This document shows, one piece after another, positions 15,801 to 28,394 of a DNA stretch of 64,000 nt; positions within the stretch are counted from its first letter, which is position 1; each line of letters starts with the position of its first letter. Below the pieces are notes generated by a model that was not told the origin of the DNA, did not search any database, and saw nothing but the letters and a program-made list of their open reading frames with translations. The DNA is from Certhia americana (Eukaryota > Chordata > Aves > Passeriformes > Certhiidae), in NCBI GenBank assembly GCA_018697195.1, contig CM031858.1:114080380-114144379 (forward strand), written 5' to 3'. The position numbers and the translations under genes were made by a program.

Positions 15801-18800
15801 TTGCCTGATTCCTTTGTGCAGATAAGGTATTTGAAAGTTGGTAGCTATGCAGTAGATTGTGCCTGTGGTAGGGCTCCTATAGAGCTAGACACACACCAGA
15901 TATAAAAATATAGAGTGCACACAGAATGAAATCATCATCTGTTACAACTCTGATGCTGCTTATTTCAGTTTACATTAAGCAAAGATATGGTCTGTATACC
16001 ATAGAATTATAGGAAGCAGGAAATATGCATCCTCAAAGTGGTTCATTTCACCTTTAGACATCCAAATATTTTTGCATCACCTAGATTTGCATTCTTGCCA
16101 CCCTGCTCCGTTTGAAAAGAAATTTTATTTAGCTTGTTTCACTTATCTTGTTAAGCTGTAGTGCTATTGTTTTGATTTTTATCAAATAGAACTACTTTTA
16201 TTTACAAAATATTGTCCTTCCCAAAAGTGATAGGAATTAATTTCTGTTTATATATTTATATATTATTTCTGTTCTATATATTTAGCATGTCCTCTGTTTT
16301 AGTGAATCAGCACAACTGCCTCTTTCATTGTACTATGGGTTCCTTTTTCCAGCTACAGACTTTCTGGGAAGCACAGTCAACCTGCAAGCCCTACTCCATG
16401 CACTGGCACTCAGAATTTTCCTGTACCTAAAACTGCTCCGTTCCAGCTATTTGTCACAGGAACACAAAGATGACCAAGGGCAATGCAGGACTGCTTTTTC
16501 CCTCTACCATTGTACTACAAACCAACATTTTTCCAGGTTCTTCCCTTCATGTCCTCTCTTATGTGAGGTTGAAAGGCAGTGTCATGATCCAGGACTCCAG
16601 GAAGACTTTTGCTGCTATTCAGTCACCTTCAGACCAGCCTTTTCTTAGGTATCTTTGACCTTGTTCAGCTGTTAAGGTTGCTATAGCTTCGTGATTATTT
16701 CTGACAAATAAGATTCTGAATTTTGAAGCAAAATATTCAAAAAAATCTGCATATTCAATGTGGACTGCAGCCTTAATAGAAAAAATTGCCCTGCAGATCA
16801 CATCTTTGAATGGGCAGGGAATCTGAAATTTTATTTTTCTGCTGGAATTTCCTTTTTACACCACATAACAGTGATCACACCAAAACCAATCGCACTTTGC
16901 ACTTTTCAGGCCTCAACCCAGGTGCCCAAACCATCCACTTCAAGGAATGAAAAAACTTCCTCTGCATTTCTGGGTCATGGTGGGTGTTTTCTGAAGTTCA
17001 GGTTTTTCCAAATCTCATCAATAACTACGACATTCTTCTGAGTTATGTTGCAGAGTTTTAGTATTTAATTTAGTTTCGCTAAATTGTGAAAACATAGCAG
17101 CTATGTCATTTGGCTGAGGATCCTGAAATTTCAGTTGTTTGGAAGGAGGCAGAGAATTCCATGGATCTACATGTCTAATACTTTTCCTAAGTAGAAAACA
17201 AGAAATTCAGATGCACATAATTTCCACCAGATTTTAAGCTATAATGTAATCAAGAGTCTCTGCCACTACTGAGTGAGCCACAAAATGCAGTAGCAGAGGT
17301 TAAGGAAGTCCTTTTCTGCCACTAATCCTGAGCTGGACTAGTGTTGGGCAGAGACAGTCCTCATGTTTTATTTCTTCTCTTTCTGGCATCCTGAAGAAAG
17401 GAATACAACTTAAAATGCAAAGAGTTAGGGGGAAGAGAAAGACACAGCATACAATGAAGGAGATCATAATGTTATTGAAGAGACAAAGGAGAGTTATAAA
17501 AACAGGAAGAGAACAAAAATTGCATTAAATTATTTAGAATTAGAATGCAAGTATGTAGATAGGAATTGTATGCTGAGTTAGTGAAAAGTCTACAGAGTAA
17601 TCAGAAAAGTCTACAAGTTGCTTTCCACAACCTGGAAATAAAGCCTGTGCTGTCAAATTTCCTCATTTTACCCACGTATGGAAAGTTAATAATTTTCCAT
17701 TTACCTTGCTCTCCTTGCTCCCATCGTATCAGTCCACAAGAGGGCTTAGTAGCTTGGGCTTTCTGCTGGTGTTGCTGAACCTGCTACTGGGCAGATGTGG
17801 AAGAGGCAGTGGTACTACAGGAAAATATGTGGCACAGATCACTACTGAAGTGTATGTGCATGGGTAAGAATACAGCAGAAAGACTAGGTTGATGGAGGAG
17901 CAGAAGAGTGCTGTCAAGAGGAGGAAACCCATGAAAACCTGAGAACATGCTAAGGAAGACGCAGATGGGATGTTGGTGTCCAGCTAAAAACAGTTTGAGA
18001 AATATTTCCAAAATTCATTTGATAACTGCTTCTTGTTTGTAATCACAAAGCATATTGAAGCTTTGGCTCCCAGCTTTGTTCTGATCCCATTCTACCACAT
18101 GCTCTGTGGGGCTTTTTGTTCCTGATGAGGTGCCATGTGATCTTTGTTACCTGCGTGTCTGAATATTGATTTCTGCTCTGTAGTGGGTTACTTCACAACA
18201 GTCTCGAATCCACCAACCACTGCAAGGCATTGATCACAAAATTCCTTGCCAACCACTATGGTCTAAAATTATCACTTAAACTATCACACCTGAACCCTGT
18301 GATGCTCTAACTTGGACTTCTCTGGGTGAAAGGGCAGAGATGAAAGAATTCCAACTAACTTACTGTTCTAATCCTTCTTGAGCTCATGACAAACATTTAT
18401 TTTACACCACTTCTGTTACTAGACTGTGACTCCTTTTTATTGAAGAACCTTCCTTCTTTCACAATTCCAGCCTTCATGTTGGAGAACTATCAATTTTGCT
18501 AAGAATTTTCAATGTTCTTTCTGCAAGTTTTGGAAAGATGCTCTTAATAAATTCTGTCGAAGACAATGGAACAGAATCTGTCTGTATTTTAATTTATATA
18601 CAAATATAATCTGCATCTTCATTGGTACTATACAATGCATTGTAATAAAATGGCTTTTTGGAGTTACTTCACAAGAGATCAAAAATTTTCAAAAATGTGT
18701 TTGCATTTAGCCTGGCTAAACTCTGATTTTCTGTCAAAATATGAAAATCTTTATTTCACATCATTGAAACGGACAAGGAAAAGGATAACATTTTATAATC

Positions 18801-18930
18801 TCCCTCTTCATTTTCCTCTAACTTTTATTTCAAATAAAGACTAACGGTTTTGAAATATTGATATTAAAGTATTTAACAAAGCATATCCTTGATGAAAAGT
18901 AGTATAAGAATAGATCAATATGAAACCACA
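6887..18930. other. Gene desert without recognisable genes or transposons
   Basis: Non-coding AT-rich sequence with only a T21 run. No CR1 tail, RNA gene or conserved protein motif recognised on either strand. Old unrecognised repeats or conserved elements may be present. Confidence 0.65.
7877..7897. repeat. Run of 21 T
   Basis: Twenty-one consecutive thymines. No recognisable element body adjoins it. Confidence 0.9.
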
Positions 18931-18939
18931 GCCCGAAGC

Positions 18940-18974
18940 AAGGAGTTTATGTAAAAAATAAGGAGTTTATGTAA
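18940..18974 (+). repeat. Short direct repeat beside the hairpin
   Basis: The 15-mer AAGGAGTTTATGTAA occurs at 18940-18954 and again at 18960-18974, a 20-bp period. The second copy ends 5 bp before the hairpin arm. It may be a small local duplication. Confidence 0.8.
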
Positions 18975-18979
18975 TTAAT

Positions 18980-19089
18980 GTTAATTTAGTGACAGATTAA
19001 TAAGTATATTACCCTTGTTAGCTTTTCTGCAGAAGGCTGCAGTAAAGCTAGCAAGGGTAATACACTCATTAATTTGTTACTAAGATAAT
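18980..19089 (+). repeat. Large near-perfect hairpin (53-bp arms, 4-nt loop)
   Basis: Arms 18980-19032 and 19037-19089 around the loop 19033-19036. Pairing checked base by base: 44 Watson-Crick pairs, 5 G-T pairs and 4 mismatches, with no bulges. The tip is CTGCAG on both sides. It could be a small palindromic transposon relic, an anciently conserved hairpin repeat of the Eulor type, or a precursor-like RNA hairpin. I do not recognise a named miRNA in it. Confidence 0.8.
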
Positions 19090-20889
19090 TAAAAGACTGA
19101 CTTTAATTCTTCCTGGTTTTAGATTAATTAAAGAGTATCTTGATTCAACAAAGCCCATATCTTACCTAAGTTCTTCTGCAGAGCTCTCTCTTTTTGGCAA
19201 AGTAATTCTTTGAAATACACACTATTTGAGTCGTGTATAACTTACTGAAACACAAGTTATTCTGCATTTGTTTAGAATGGATGGAGGAGCTGCAAGGCAG
19301 AGCAGGAGCCTGAGCTGTTAGAGAAAGCACTGCCACTATTGTTGCTGGGCAGAAAAATACATTCATGTGGTGCAATGCTGAATTCAGGTGACTCAATTAA
19401 TTTTGATGTGTCCAGTGCCTAAGCTTAGAGTGCCACTTGCTGCCTAATTCCTCGGACTCCTACCTCTAACAGTAACATGTGTACAACCTTCGAGGTTTCC
19501 CTCATATTGCAGGCTGAATTTTAGAGCTAGCACCTGTTTTTGAGATCAGCAGCTACACAGGTACATATACATAAACATCACGGTCCGTCATGTCGTTTCC
19601 ATCCTGCCTGCTTAAAGGAAGGAGCCCAGAGAGGAGGAGACCGACGAGATTCCTTTAGGACCAGCAAGCCTGCAAGGCTACACCACGGGCAGCCAGCGCT
19701 GTAGTGTCTGCTTTCACAATGCTGATCAAAGCGAGATAAAGTGTGTAGGTCACGGTCATGAGTACCTGAGAGCTGACTGCGGCATGAGAGCTGATGTTCC
19801 CCACTAGCAGCCACTGTTTGCTTTCCGCTGTTGACTCAGAGTTGAGATGTTGTCCCTTGTTACCAGCTCAGCGCGGAGAGTGCCGCTACCTTACGCTGTG
19901 CACACAAATATTTACTGGATCTTTGGGCAAGCAGCTGGGTCTGTGCAAAGGAGACAAGAGAAGTGCAGGCAGACGGGTGACTGTGGGGTCATGTCTAGGC
20001 TGCTACCAGCTTTTATATATTGTCACTGCATAGAAACAATAGGTGCCACAAAGGAAGAGGTTAACCCTTTGGGATTTTACCTCTACTACAACTTTCATAG
20101 GAATCAGCAGAAACCTGTGTGCTGGTTTCTGTTACTCAGTTGTTCAAAATATGCAGTGGTTTGTTTGTATTAATTGAGCAATCAGCTCCAAACATATTAC
20201 GTTAAAGAATCGTGAAGATGTCATCCAGAATTACTTTTTTTAAAAAATGCTGATATATCACTCTGAGTACTCTAATATGCTGACATATGCAATAAAATAA
20301 TATATTTATGATTTTACCTCATTTATTATTGGTCACTTTTTGATGACTGTATTGGCTTGGCTGAGAAACCCGAGATAATTTAATTGATATTATATTCTTT
20401 TGGAATATATCTAAACTGTTTTAATCAAACCAAACTTTAAATAAGTTGCTATTTTGATTTTCTTTGAATCCTTTCCCTTCTGAATGCCACGTGACTTAAA
20501 AAATGTCGTGTGACACTAAAGTATTCTTCACACTTTCCTCATTAAAGAAAAGCTTGAAAAATACCAATCCTAGAAGTTCAAAATTAAAGATAAGTAAACC
20601 CCCTGTTTTTTAGATATTAAATTTAAAGTTAATGATGTTGTTTATTTTCGAGATCTGTCTCAGAATATAACTTGCCATTAAACTCAGGCTTAACAGTTTG
20701 AATTTTGGGGCTTTTGATATTTCATAATATATGGATTATATCTGTTGTGGACAAGGTCATACTCAACACAGCTTTTCTGTGGATTCAATTTAAGTGTAGA
20801 GCCTTAAATATAAAACCACGTCGGCATATGTTCTTTAGGAACTGAAGTTTAGTGCTTAGAAATTGCTACAGTGATTTTACTATCATAAA

Positions 20890-20925
20890 AAAAAGTTAAC
20901 AAAGGGCATAAAGTTAACAAAGATA
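20890..20925 (+). promoter_or_regulatory. Duplicated AAAGTTAACAAAG motif
   Basis: AAAGTTAACAAAG occurs at 20892-20904 and 20910-20922, an 18-bp period. Each copy includes GTTAAC (HNF1-like half site) and AACAAAG (SOX/TCF-like). Motif reading only. Confidence 0.3.
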
Positions 20926-21259
20926 GAAGAAACTCAAGTTATGTTGCTACTCAGAAATATTGCTCTATCAAATATTACTGCTATACCAATTAATTTTTTA
21001 TTATTTAATAATAAGCTTTTGTAAAATATTTGTATAACATAAATACAGGAAGGTAATTCATCTGTGGAATACACACTATTTTATCATAAAATGAAGCTAT
21101 GAAAAAGTATTTCATAGTGTTTGAGAAATTATTTAGTGCTAATGTAAAAACAAGAAAAAAAATATATTTAATGCTCATTTAGAACTCTGCTCCCAGTCTT
21201 ACACCAATTTCCATTGATTTTAATAAATATCTCATAATTTTGAAAATGCAAATATTGGC

Positions 21260-21301
21260 ATTTTTATTATTTAGCTGTACCTACAGCTAAATAGTAAAGA
21301 T
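21260..21301 (+). repeat. Perfect-register hairpin (20-bp arms, 2-nt loop)
   Basis: Arms 21260-21279 and 21282-21301 pair without bulges: 18 Watson-Crick and 2 G-T pairs, loop CC. The inner half contains TTTAGCTGTA and its complement. Much of the outer half is A/T, so cruciform formation is possible. No known RNA family recognised. Confidence 0.7.
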
Positions 21302-22019
21302 AGTAATAGTCAATAGTTGTTCTATTTTCTACCCTTTCAAAAAACACTTAAGAACATAAATCCAGTATGATGATCATTTATGTATATGCCTAAAAGTATC
21401 TTAGAAAGTATAAGAGGCGTGTTCTTGGGGAAGCTACCTGGGCTGTAAAATGAGGCTTCTCTGGAGCAAAGGTAGCACATGTTGGTTGCCCTATATTGTA
21501 TTTTCTGATCGGTGAGGGTTTTTTCGCACAGTTTTGTACAGGGAAATATTTTATTAAACTTTCAATATCTTTGATTTACCAGTACTGAAACACATAATTT
21601 AAAAAGGTACCCAACACAATACTTGCTCTGGGACTTGAATGTTTTTTTTTTTTTCAGAGAATCTAACACCATCAGAGCAAATGGTGGGTGGGAACACACT
21701 GATGCCACATCCTTGAACTCCTTTGTGTGTTAAGAACAATGTCTGTTTTAAACTGAACATATATCTTATATAAACCTGAATTAAAGGGGATAAAATTTAA
21801 GAAGATTAAGAAGATTGTAGATGTTGAAATGACTCTTTACGACGGGTGGCAGTGACAGTAATATGCCTCCGTTTAAAAAAAAAAAAGCGAGAGGAATGTA
21901 ATGTGCGTTTTGGGGTATCAAAGAATGACTTCTCCCAATAATCCTGTCATCAGCTCATTTATTGCTTGTGACTTTAAATAGTTTCCCTGAGAGCGCAGCG
22001 CCAACGCAGCAGCAAAGTG

Positions 22020-22064
<45 letters not shown>
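22020..22064 (+). repeat. Uninterrupted run of 45 A
   Basis: Forty-five consecutive adenines, followed shortly by an (AAG)n run at about 22079-22096, directly before the orphan CpG island. I see no LINE body or processed gene upstream and cannot identify a target-site duplication, so a retrotransposon tail is not established. Confidence 0.85.
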
Positions 22065-22068
<4 letters not shown>

Positions 22069-22099
22069 GGCCTCGTAAAGAAGAAGAAGAAGAAGTCAT

Positions 22100-22425
22100 A
22101 AAGTCTGGAGCTCTCGCCAGATTTCCTTTGGAAGGCGAGGTGTGGCCGTGCTGTGCGCGGAGCGGCCGGAGGAGCGGCCGCCCTCCCCGCAGAGCCAGCC
22201 CCGGGCTGGCCGGGAGCCAGGCAGCCAGACGCCAGCACCGGGCTCCCAGCGCTGGGAGAGGCCGCCCGGCCTGCCCATACAATGGCATTATCTGGGGCCA
22301 AACAGCGCCGCAGAAACTCTCCATGCTTCCTGTCCTCCGAGCAGCGGCACAGAGTGTCCGCTCTCCGCAGCGACACGCTCGCTCGGCGGAGCGCGGCCGC
22401 CAGTCTCGCTGTGTAAATGTCCAAA
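22100..22425. promoter_or_regulatory. Orphan CpG island in the gene desert
   Basis: A ~320 bp GC- and CpG-rich block (with GCGGCCGC-type sites) inside 40 kb of CpG-poor DNA. It contains ACAATGG (near 22278), a good SOX-type site. No recognisable coding exon. Candidate lncRNA promoter or distal enhancer about 29 kb upstream of SOX17 copy 1. Confidence 0.5.
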
Positions 22426-23067
22426 GCCGCCTCTTTCCTGGGATTTACAGACCCCGCATGCAGTAATGCATTGTATTTTTAGTCGCTTCTGTCATGATCG
22501 GCAAGATCATGAGTCACGCAGGGAAAGAGAATGAACTTCTATTTCTGGTTCTAAGACATCAGCAGAGTCCTATAGTAAAAAGATTAAAATTCTTTTATAA
22601 TCTAACATTTCTTTGAAAAAAAAAAAAGTCGGTATTAATTATGTCTAAAGAGAGAAGAGTATTTTAAATCAATTATTCTATTTGGCTTAATTTTTGTTAT
22701 GGTAAGGACTTGAGAAATTGTAAGTACCACTTAAACTGAACTGTCTTATAGGTTGGAAAGGCAGAAAAACTACCAAAAAGGACCCCCTATTTTGCATGGC
22801 ATCTTTTAAAATACCCTTGAGAACAAGTCAAATATTGTCCTTCATTAATGTTTCTGACTTGGTTTTGTCTCATGCTCTTGAGATATATTATGTGCCCACT
22901 GGTGATGAGAAAGAATGTGTTTCCAATTCCTCTAAGACTTCTATAAAATATTAGTAACTGAGTTATGAATAGTTAATAAACATTCCCATTCATTTTAATA
23001 TAGAAAACTAGTATCTCTTTAGTATTGATGTATTTTTAAAATGAAGTTCTTAGAAAATATAATTTAT

Positions 23068-23111
23068 GATATATATATATATATATATATTCATGTGCAT
23101 GTGTGTGTGTA
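23068..23111. repeat. (AT)n followed by (GT)n microsatellite
   Basis: An uninterrupted AT run of about 22 bp, then TCATGTGCAT and a GT run. Confidence 0.9.
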
Positions 23112-24124
23112 TGTTTGCACCGTGGTACGATGGACCAGAGTCACACAGTTTCATTGAAATTAGATATGCCTCTGACTAAATATCTTCCTGGTGGAATGAG
23201 GGAATAGGCACTATCAATAGTAGTTAAAAAGCTTAACTGTGATTTCTGTACAAAAACTGAATCTAATACAGAAAGATGGCAATACTTTTCATGCTTACTA
23301 GTGCTTAATCTTAAGTATTTCCTTACATAAACAAGGGAATGTCCATTACATTAAGTGCACTACAGAGAGAGGATAATTTATGTCTTATGGAGTACAACAC
23401 TTTTATTAAGACAGTAGTTGTAAGGTAAGGTCTGTAATGTCATCACTGGTGGTGTGCAACTGTGACATGATAAAGATATATCAGCCACAAATTTTAAAAT
23501 GTTCCCTTTTTTCTCCAAAAGAGAGGCCATTACACCCATCATTCCTACCAGTCAGGGTGGTTCAGTCATCATAAGATGACATGGTTTTGCCTACATAGTT
23601 TGACTCAGATGGTGGTATTTGGAGGAGGGCAGTTTCATGTTAACGCAGGAAAGTTTACCAGATGATACCAAGGATCTCAGTTTGACATACCAAAGAAACA
23701 AAGAAATTTGTTGTGTTTATACACTGCTTAATGCCCATTGGATTTTGCATTTAATTCTCCTGTACTTTACAATTTTATTTTAAAATGAATAAATTACTAA
23801 CTTTCTTCTATCTATGGGAATTTTTAATAGAATTTCAAATTTAGAAGGTATCCTGATGTCAGGAATACATTTAGTATTTGCCAAATGGTTATCATTTGGT
23901 TACTGGCTAACTCCCTAACTCTCTTTACAGAAAAGAAGGATGCAGTGGTTTTTCTGTGGTATGGGAGTATGACAGTACCTCCTTGTACTGATGGTCATAG
24001 CTAAAAAAATAGAATTCAGATTATTAAAATCAACTTAATAGATATACAATAAAATGTGCATACAAGAGTTAAACCAAGAACACATTGAGGTACTACTTGT
24101 TCTAAATTGATAGTGAAGGTCCTG

Positions 24125-24153
24125 TTTTATCAGTTATTTGACAACTGATAAAA
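24125..24153. repeat. Small inverted repeat (11-bp arms)
   Basis: TTTTATCAGTT at 24125-24135 and AACTGATAAAA at 24143-24153, separated by 7 bp. The core is a pair of GATA-type sites (TGATAA) in opposite orientation. Confidence 0.6.
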
Positions 24154-24232
24154 TGTGACCTTGCTCATCACTTGTATGAATGGGATGTTTTTAAATAATT
24201 TTTCTACTGGGCCTGCAGTAGGACCAATATGA

Positions 24233-24249
24233 TTTTTTTTTTTTTTTTT
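24233..24249. repeat. Run of 17 T
   Basis: Seventeen consecutive thymines followed by A-rich sequence. Confidence 0.85.
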
Positions 24250-27200
24250 AAGATTTAAAGAAGATAATTTGACTTTAATTTTCCACATTCCTGTTAGCCG
24301 AATTGCTCAGAACGAATAAAGTACAGAAAAGTAGTTTATTCAGTGGGTACATTTTAGTTATGCAATCGCCTTGACATAGAAATGAAGAAAAACATAGAAA
24401 TTTAATTATCTTAAATTTATCAGGAATCTTCACATGCTTTGCTGGTTAATGAGAAGTCATTCTTGCACTTGGATCTATACATGTAACCCTCTCATCTGTA
24501 CAAAGGCAACTGTACTTAGGGAATCATATGTGTGCCCATGAGATCAGTCCCTCCAGCTTGGTTGAAGTTAATTTCACTAATAAAATGAAAGAAAACCCAC
24601 CATTTTCACACAAAAATTTTGCCAGGAACTTCTTCCACACACTGGTGGAAGTGTAGTTTCTGCTGTTATATCTCCATCAGGCCACCTAGTCCCCCATTCT
24701 GAAGTGCCGATTTGAATGTTAATTTTTCTTCAGGTTTCAGTACAAAAATTGGAAGTGTTTATAACTACCAGAATACTGGATATAAGTGAACATTTTCCAT
24801 AAATAATTTATCCACACCAAAATTCCATGTATTTTTATTTGTTTTCTGAGGAGTGTCTAAAATGTAATCTGGAAATCAACTGGAAAACAGTTCCTAAAGT
24901 CGCATCTATGGCTGCTTCTTGCTCACCAGATAACACACAGCAGGTGTATGATTCTTTCCCTTGCTTATGTTTGACATAATTTTGGTTTTTGTGTTTGGGT
25001 TTTTTCCATATGAAGACTTATAATGTTTCTTTTCTTAAATGAAGACTTAAAGAGAACTTATTCACTGGTCTCTGAAACTCTTCCCTCTTGAATTTCTGTT
25101 AGTGTACCCATTTTATCTATGCCTAAATCCTAACTGTAGTTGTATAGGTATCTGCCTTCCTGCCTTATCATATGAATGACATTCTGTAAGAATGAATGCA
25201 TACATGACTGACATCAAACCCGTATTTACCAGATCTATAGAAAAATACTTGTGTGACATAAAGGGGAAGTGGTACTTACCTGAATAATTAACATACCTTG
25301 ATCAAATTAGAAAAACATGAATTTTAATTAAGGACAACAAGTTTTCTTTTGTTCCACCTTCAGAGTTCATTTCAATTTATGAATTGTGTTTATGACTACA
25401 TCTCTTTGTTTTGTCTATATATGCCTTTGGCTCTTTCTGAAGATGCCTTGTTTGTTCATTTAAATGTACTGAAGCTTATTTTCATGTTGCAAATTTGACA
25501 ACTGATAACACAGGATTCAGTCACTGCTTACCTGGAAGCATCGTTTTAGCAGTTGATTTTGAAATTTGTGGGTTTGGGCTGTATTGATAACTCTCTTAAT
25601 GCTGTTTTAAACTGATTCTTGTCTGTCTACACAAGCAAGAGTTACATTTTGATCATCATGCAGATACATGTTGTGACTGCCTTTATTCCTGTATAATATT
25701 TACATGCAATATTTTCTGATGCATTTGGTTGAAATATTTAGCTAGGAATAAAGGACAATCCATTCCATGAGAACTGACAGCTCCATATGATATGCTAGAG
25801 CTCATGTGAGGTTTATGCAAGCTTAGTTTTTGCAGTACTGGATAAATAGACATGGGGAAAAAGAAGGGGCAGAACAGGACATGGAGGCAACAACAAAGAC
25901 TTTGAAACTCTGGACAGGGAAAATCATAATGATCATAATTTCAGATGGGAAGGGTGAAGGATCGGATGTTTCAGAGAATGAGAATAAGGACATGCCTGAG
26001 AAAGTGAGTTTCAGGGGGCTGTTGAAGATTTGGAGAGAGTACAGACAGATACAGTTCTCTCCTGGTCTCATTCTGCTGAAACACAGGATCTTTACCTTTT
26101 TTAACCACTGCATGACTTCCTTACAGTCTTCTGGGCCTGACTTCCTGGACTACTGGGAAGAAGTAATAGAATAGATTCCTACTGTGAGGAAAAGGTAATA
26201 ATATTTTTGAATTATTACTTATATCTGCATAGCATGCACTTCAACAGCTGCTATAAAAGTGGTCAGATTGTATATCCACCTGCATGTTGTCCTTGGCACA
26301 ACTGCATACAGCACTGAACTGTCAATTTTCACAATGATTTCCTCAGATGAGTTGAAATCATTGGTCATTAGTATCATAACTTCTGGTTTAAAAGGAAGAA
26401 CTTGTATAACACTGCTTGAGACCCTCCCTTGAACTAGTGAATATGCGTGATTGCTAAAACCTTTATAGAACTGAGAATTACTCATTTTTAAAGTCAAGTC
26501 AGGAAGGAAAGTGATCATACATTACCATTTTCATTCAGTTAGGAGCGGAAAGATTTTAGTGAGAAATTGTAGGAATTCAGAAATTTTATTTTTGGGGGTT
26601 TATGTTAGGTTTAATTTTTTTGAGGAAAATAGTAAAACAAAAAATATAGTTATTCTGTTCTTCTGAAATCCCACGGTTACAAACAATTTATTTTGTCAAT
26701 TTGGGGATTTTTGATGTTTATGAGATCTCCTGTTTTCATTCTACTTCCCATATCCAGGTCAAGGACAAGCGTGAAAGGCAGTCTTCTTGTGACTTCTTGT
26801 GTTGAGGTCACTTTGAGATGATTCCTGTGCTTAACCACTGTCTGACTAAGTTATTATTATAAACACATCACTATAAATTAAGATGAGAAAGAATGAGGGA
26901 ATAAAGGGAAGAGGAAATGACTGAACTCATATTTCTGAAAATGCTCCAATAAAACAATTCTTAGTGCGATGGAATTCTTGAAACTACTTTGAAATCTCTA
27001 CTCCAGATTTATCTCAGTGAAAATCTGAACTTGGTAGCGTCCCGTTACATGTGAATTTGGCCACTAGTGTTAAACAAATCCATTTCATACCTCCACCCTT
27101 TCCTCTTAAATGTCCCTCCTTAAAATACACCACTTGTAAAAGGCTCATAATGTTCAGTTACCATGAAGAGATTTGTTTGTCAGTTTAGTAACTGATCATC

Positions 27201-27799
27201 TAAACACAGCACATGGTAAGATTAAAAATAAACCAACATAGCACTTTTACTATAGTACTTAGTCATTTCCTATCAACTTTTCTGTAAACATATGTTTATT
27301 TTATGCTTTGCTTCTTGGACTGTGCATGTAAATACAATGTTTGTTGCAAAATTATTCTTAGAATGATACTTAGATTATTAGTTTTGGGGAACAGCAGTCT
27401 TGTTTCAACCATTGCTTTATGAATCACTAAGTTGAAATTATAATTTATGGAAATTGTTTGAAAGAATGGTAAAAAACTGTTTTAAAGCTACACAAAAACT
27501 CCCAAAAGGTCTACTTTGAAAGGTTTTTGGTGGAAATCTCAAATTGTGAGGCATTTGTGAGATACAGATAAATGTAATACATTTGGGTAGAACTGTCCTG
27601 TGCCCATGCAAAGGACCGAATTGAGGTCCTTTAGTGAAGGAACAGAGAACTTCCTTGCCTGTGTATAACATTAAAGCAAGGGTAGCTGGGATTTATGCCT
27701 GTGGTTATATCACTGAAATACAACACACTGGGAATTATTCATGCGAAGGTTATATAATTATTTTATGGTTGTATAATTTAGGATATTTAAAGATCTGGG

Positions 27800-27912
27800 A
27801 GTAGTTGATGCCACATCCCCTGGAAGTATTCCAGTATAGGTTGTGGAGTTTTGACCAATCTGGTCTAATGAAAGGTGTCTCTACTCCAAGCTGGAGTAGA
27901 AGTATGACAAGC
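27800..27912 (+). mobile_element. Degenerate CR1 3' fragment
   Basis: Diverged but ordered match to the CR1 tail: GATGCCACATCCCCTGGAAG, a GGTTGTGGAG-like segment, CAATCTGGTCTAATGAAAGG, TGTCTCTACTCC. It lies about 0.5 kb before the younger CR1 at 28.4 kb. Old insertion, ends uncertain. Confidence 0.65.
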
Positions 27913-28394
27913 ATGTTATTTAGCCAAATACTAAATGAAAATTAAATCTTTTGCTTTGTCCGAGTGTATTCTGTCATTTAAAAAATGACCTCCCAATTGT
28001 AGTTGTTGAGCACAGATTTTGAATTACTAAAGCAAGCTTTTTCTGTCTAAGTCTGCAAACCTGTAGAAGTTCAAGCTACTAGCTGTTTGGACTGCCAGTT
28101 GATGCAGTTTTCAATATATTTTATCAATTGCCATTTTAAAAGGTTTAGATACTCCCAGTTTTGTGACTGAAAGCATATAACAAACAATTGCAGAGAGTAA
28201 AAAGGTAATTCATAACTTCATGTTTGGATAGTAAGTTATGTATTTGGGACTATGCTGTACAATTATCAATACATCAGTCAGATGTGAAGTACCACATGAC
28301 TTGCATGGCAAATCTGTGCTTTAGTTGGATGATGGACACAGAGATTTGGTCCAAATTAATACAGAGGTAAGCCTAGATAAAACATTTACACTGC

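Larger units (their letters stand above)
23112..27799. other. Intergenic stretch with an unsupported 114-codon frame
   Basis: AT-rich intergenic DNA. The longest frame (25830-26174, +) has no recognisable domain and no codon pattern that separates it from background. Apart from the small inverted repeat and the T17 run listed separately, nothing else is recognised. Confidence 0.6.

Noticed and set aside
16328..16648. 106-codon plus-strand frame
   Set aside because: No domain, no conserved motif and surrounding sequence is ordinary desert.
22020..22064. A45 run as the tail of a retrotransposon
   Set aside because: No LINE, SINE or processed gene body is recognisable before it and no target-site duplication was found.
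21918..22424. 168-codon minus-strand and 149-codon plus-strand frames
   Set aside because: Both run through the A45 tract (poly-Phe or poly-Lys) and the orphan CpG island. They show no protein-family signal.
25830..26174. 114-codon plus-strand frame beginning MQYWINRHGEKEG
   Set aside because: No family recognised, no promoter or splice context, and an overlapping 96-codon frame on the other strand. Treated as chance.
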